DNA of 64,000 nucleotides from Acidobacteriota bacterium (lineage in GTDB: Bacteria > Acidobacteriota > Terriglobia > UBA7540), in assembly GCA_021838785.1 (NCBI GenBank), contig JAKCCV010000014.1:1-64000 (forward strand), written 5' to 3'. Both the position numbers and the translations under genes were made by a program. Below, piece by piece: positions 63,101 through 64,000 of the stretch (its first letter is position 1; every line of letters begins with the position of its first letter). The notes below the pieces were generated by a model that searched no databases, had not been told where the DNA came from, and was given only the letters and a program-made list of their open reading frames with translations.

Positions 63101-63475
63101 GACGCGCCGGCCGTCGTTCGTCCAACCGACCGTGATATCCGGGGCCGGGTGCCAGGTGAGCCGACGGGCCGGGCCGCCCTCCGCCGGCATGACATAAACA
63201 TCCAGATTGCCGCTATCGTTGCGGGTGAATGCCAGCCATTGACCGTTCGGAGAAAAGACAGGCCAATTGTCCTGCCCCTCGCCGGAGGTGAGCCGCACGG
63301 CCACGCCGCCTTTGCGGCTGACCGACCACAAGCTGCCGGCGTAAGAAAAAACGATGCGCGTGGCGCTAACGGTGGGATGTTGAAAAAGAATGGGTCCCGT
63401 CTGCGCGAAGAGCGCGCCGCACGCGCCCAGCATCCACACAAGCTCGATAAGCCATCGAACAAAAGAATTTCGAAT
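60137..63475 (-). CDS. Tricorn-like protease: beta-propellers, PDZ and S41 domain
   Basis: This is a large exported peptidase of about 1,112 residues. From the chosen start a signal peptide follows (RNSFVRWLIELVWMLGACGALFAQ). The N half holds TolB/WD40-like propeller repeats (VFSPNGQWLAFTRNDSGNLDVYVMPAEGG; YPAWSPDGKWIAYFSD). A PDZ domain (VKVGDYLLAVNGRPV) leads to the S41 core with GSGGDYL (likely nucleophile Ser) and TRTWGGLVGIG. No ATG fits the signal peptide. GGGAGG (63489-63484) lies 8 bases before ATT 63475, and that ATT gives a normal signal peptide. ATG 63523 would add 16 odd residues and falls at the predicted transcript start. Confidence 0.9.
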   Translation of the reverse strand: MRNSFVRWLIELVWMLGACGALFAQTGPILFQHPTVSATRIVFSYAGSLWSVSRKGGVAVRLTSGEGQDNWPVFSPNGQWLAFTRNDSGNLDVYVMPAEGGPARRLTWHPAPDITVGWTNDGRRVLFRSNRYSVDPLYFQLFTVSIHGGLPTPLPLPWATQGSYSPHGQRLAYVPFRNHTLFETWKHYRGGMEARIRIALLRNSSVVTLPRGNSNNMDPMWVGHAIYFLSDRTGGHFRLYRYRLASKSVQPVSPDDGHDILSASAGALDTSRPAIVYAEMGKLFLLDVKSGKIRRVHVTLRADFPSAQPHWDNVAHALVHPGISPHGVRAVFQAHCDILTVPAKHGNAQDITRTTGACERYPAWSPDGKWIAYFSDASGQYQLYISPQNGIGPIHKIPLGSHPTYFYHPVWSPNSRYIALNDIAQHLWIVNVKTNQLTLVATRYYDESGRPFYAAWSADSRWLAYTNILPNEIHAIFVYSLASGKSTQITDGMSDAEIPRFDPSGKYLYFLASTNPDTGGEVGDLSAIDHPTVYSPYLAVLRSNIPSPLAPRPGEEKTAPPKAPAKAGEKKTAPVKPAKVTIDFAGLSQRILALPMPPRDYKDLEVSGPGVLWLTAGPVVAESRPDHPALSLYRFTVKSRKAKLVLPVIKQFVLSADGKHMLIEQGHEWKIVPATLHVTHGARVLRTAHLKVRVNPLKQWRQMYYEVWRIEQSYFYSPQFNGLNLSAAERYYARFLPGVETRADLGYLFHDMLGNLTVSHLFLEGAPLSAPHPTPVGLLGADYTIDHNRYRFSRIYSGENWNPGLHAPLTQPGINVKVGDYLLAVNGRPVYGTENIYSFFQQTAGKQVVLTVGPNPDGTDSRQVTVVPVASELALRKRAWVHHNRMLVKQLSHGQLAYVYLPDTYEGGWTYFNRYFFSQIGKKGVIVDERFNHGGLLANYVIDKLQQPVLSFWLARHGHIEVTPAAIFGPKVMIANHFAGSGGDYLPYTFKQEHVGTLVGTRTWGGLVGIGRYPVLMDGTMVTAPEGAIYFPNGKWDVENHGVTPDVKVSMNPELWRQGQDPQLQTAVQIAMRELKAHPFHIVPHPPYPDYNSQFSADAPSAGGMRKSRKAK

Positions 63476-63526
63476 GATATTAACCTCCCAAAGCAAGAAT
63501 GAGGATCCGACGCCCTTGGGCATGTT

Positions 63527-63532
63527 AGCATA
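63527..63532 (-). promoter_or_regulatory. Candidate -10 box of the tricorn-like gene
   Basis: Minus-strand TATGCT (4 of 6) with a weak TTGTGG about 18 bp upstream. A start near 63520 would make ATG 63523 untranscribed or leaderless and supports use of the downstream ATT. Confidence 0.3.
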
Positions 63533-63672
63533 AAGCGTCGGCCAACAAACCCACAAGGCGCTCTTCGTTCGCCGCACCCTTGAAGGCGGGGCAACTTCCC
63601 TGCTCAGTGGCGGCTTGCGGGTGCGGAGAACCGACGGCGCGCCGGCGGGTAGATATTCTAAAAGGCGCTGCC

Positions 63673-63678
63673 TATAAT
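63673..63678 (+). promoter_or_regulatory. -10 box of selD, near-leaderless transcript
   Basis: A perfect TATAAT only 10 bases before the selD ATG (63688). The predicted transcript start (about 63684) gives a leader of a few bases at most. No strong -35 is visible. If real, selD is read from a leaderless or almost leaderless mRNA, and no ribosome site is present to contradict this. Confidence 0.45.
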
Positions 63679-63687
63679 CAAGTTGTC

Positions 63688-64000
63688 ATGGATGAGCGAA
63701 GGCGATTGACCGCCATGGTGAAAGCGGCGGGTTGAGCGGCGAAGTTGAGTCCAAGGATTTTGGACTCCGTGCTCGCTAGGCTGCCGAAACAGAACGACCC
63801 GAACGTTCTCGTGGGCTTTGATCGGGCCGACGACGCAGGAGTGTATCGTCTTTCGGAGGACTTGGCGCTGGTGGAAACGGTGGACTTTTTTACGCCCATC
63901 GTGGACGATCCTCGCACGTTTGGCCAGATCGCCGCCGCGAATTCACTGAGCGATATTTACGCGATGGGCGGGCAGCCGCGAGTGGCCCTCTCGATTGTCG
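63688..64000 (+). CDS. selD: Selenide, water dikinase SelD, selenoprotein (partial, runs off the window)
   Basis: SelD makes selenophosphate, the Se donor for selenocysteine and 2-selenouridine. Translation from ATG 63688 reads [15 protein letters not shown], then UGA (63733-63735), then [82 protein letters not shown] to the window end. This matches SelD over the whole stretch, including RLT and the active-site AG(C/U)AAK. Here UGA stands at the position of the catalytic Cys/Sec, so it should encode selenocysteine. A hairpin follows at SECIS distance. The remaining about 240 residues lie beyond the window. Confidence 0.92.
63747..63767 (+). other. SECIS-like hairpin directly after the selD UGA
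   Basis: GAGTCCAA (63747-63754), loop GGATT, TTGGACTC (63760-63767): a perfect 8-bp stem with a 5-base loop that starts GG, 19 bases after the UGA. Bacterial SECIS elements lie in the coding region just downstream of UGA, with an apical-loop GG at about this distance that SelB recognises. The reading is inferred, but position, loop and stem all fit. Confidence 0.7.

Noticed and set aside
63733-63735. UGA in selD read as a pseudogene stop
   Set aside because: It falls exactly on the Cys/Sec catalytic position, the frame matches SelD on both sides and a SECIS-like hairpin follows.

Overview
This window looks like a chromosomal segment of a GC-rich (roughly 60%) Gram-negative soil-type bacterium, most likely an acidobacterium. 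I infer this from gene content, not from a marker search: lpxA, fabZ and lpxI (lipid A), a TonB-family protein, an RND pump, Tat-exported molybdenum hydroxylases, a tricorn-type protease, a MqnP-like prenyltransferase, and the orders miaA-hfq-hflX and rimP-nusA-infB-DUF503-rbfA-truB. No rRNA, tRNA, CRISPR or prophage was seen. Core genes sit in dense, often 4-bp-overlapping operons, separated by accessory stretches.

Layout. 1-2.6 kb: an IS1634-type element with perfect 22-bp inverted ends, a broken transposase, and a truncated gene at its left edge. 3-11.3 kb: a membrane-anchored hypothetical, a DacF-like carboxypeptidase, a DUF104/PIN toxin-antitoxin pair flanked by 44-bp direct repeats, a TPR protein, a divergent urocanase-like protein, a three-gene module (toxin-like domain, CPCC zinc ribbon, small conserved protein) and an SDR oxidoreductase. 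11.6-16 kb: an RND efflux adaptor and pump. 16.2-20.3 kb: a Tat-exported molybdenum hydroxylase operon ending in a 70-aa Cys-rich protein. 20.4-23.3 kb: a methyltransferase, a DUF2784 protein, RidA, an acyl-CoA thioesterase and a secreted protein.

23.7-32.4 kb (minus strand): hflX, hfq, miaA, a TonB-like protein, a GnnA-like oxidoreductase, lpxI, lpxA, fabZ, then UDP-sulfoquinovose synthase. 32.7-39.2 kb (minus): the translation operon, preceded by a promoter with an intrinsic terminator just after it (a probable attenuator). 39.3-42.8 kb: an iron-sulfur repair/stress operon diverging from galT, with two CRP-type palindromes between them. 43.1-51.0 kb: a signalling block with two hybrid kinases, a receiver/zinc-ribbon protein, a receiver-GGDEF protein and its degenerate paralogue. 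51.2-63.5 kb: a Cys-rich exported protein, dienelactone hydrolase, larB, ubiX, VKOR, a GH20-like enzyme, an MqnP-like prenyltransferase, a GH42 beta-galactosidase and a tricorn-like S41 protease.

The window ends inside selD, whose active-site codon is an in-frame UGA followed by a strong SECIS-like hairpin, so the organism probably makes selenoproteins. Two genes (hflX and the tricorn-like protease) have no canonical start near their expected N termini but share a strong Shine-Dalgarno followed 8 nt later by ATT. Other points of interest are the rimP attenuator, the pseudo-receiver/pseudo-GGDEF paralogue, the urocanase-like protein missing several family residues, and the putative toxin/immunity pair at 9.3-10.0 kb.
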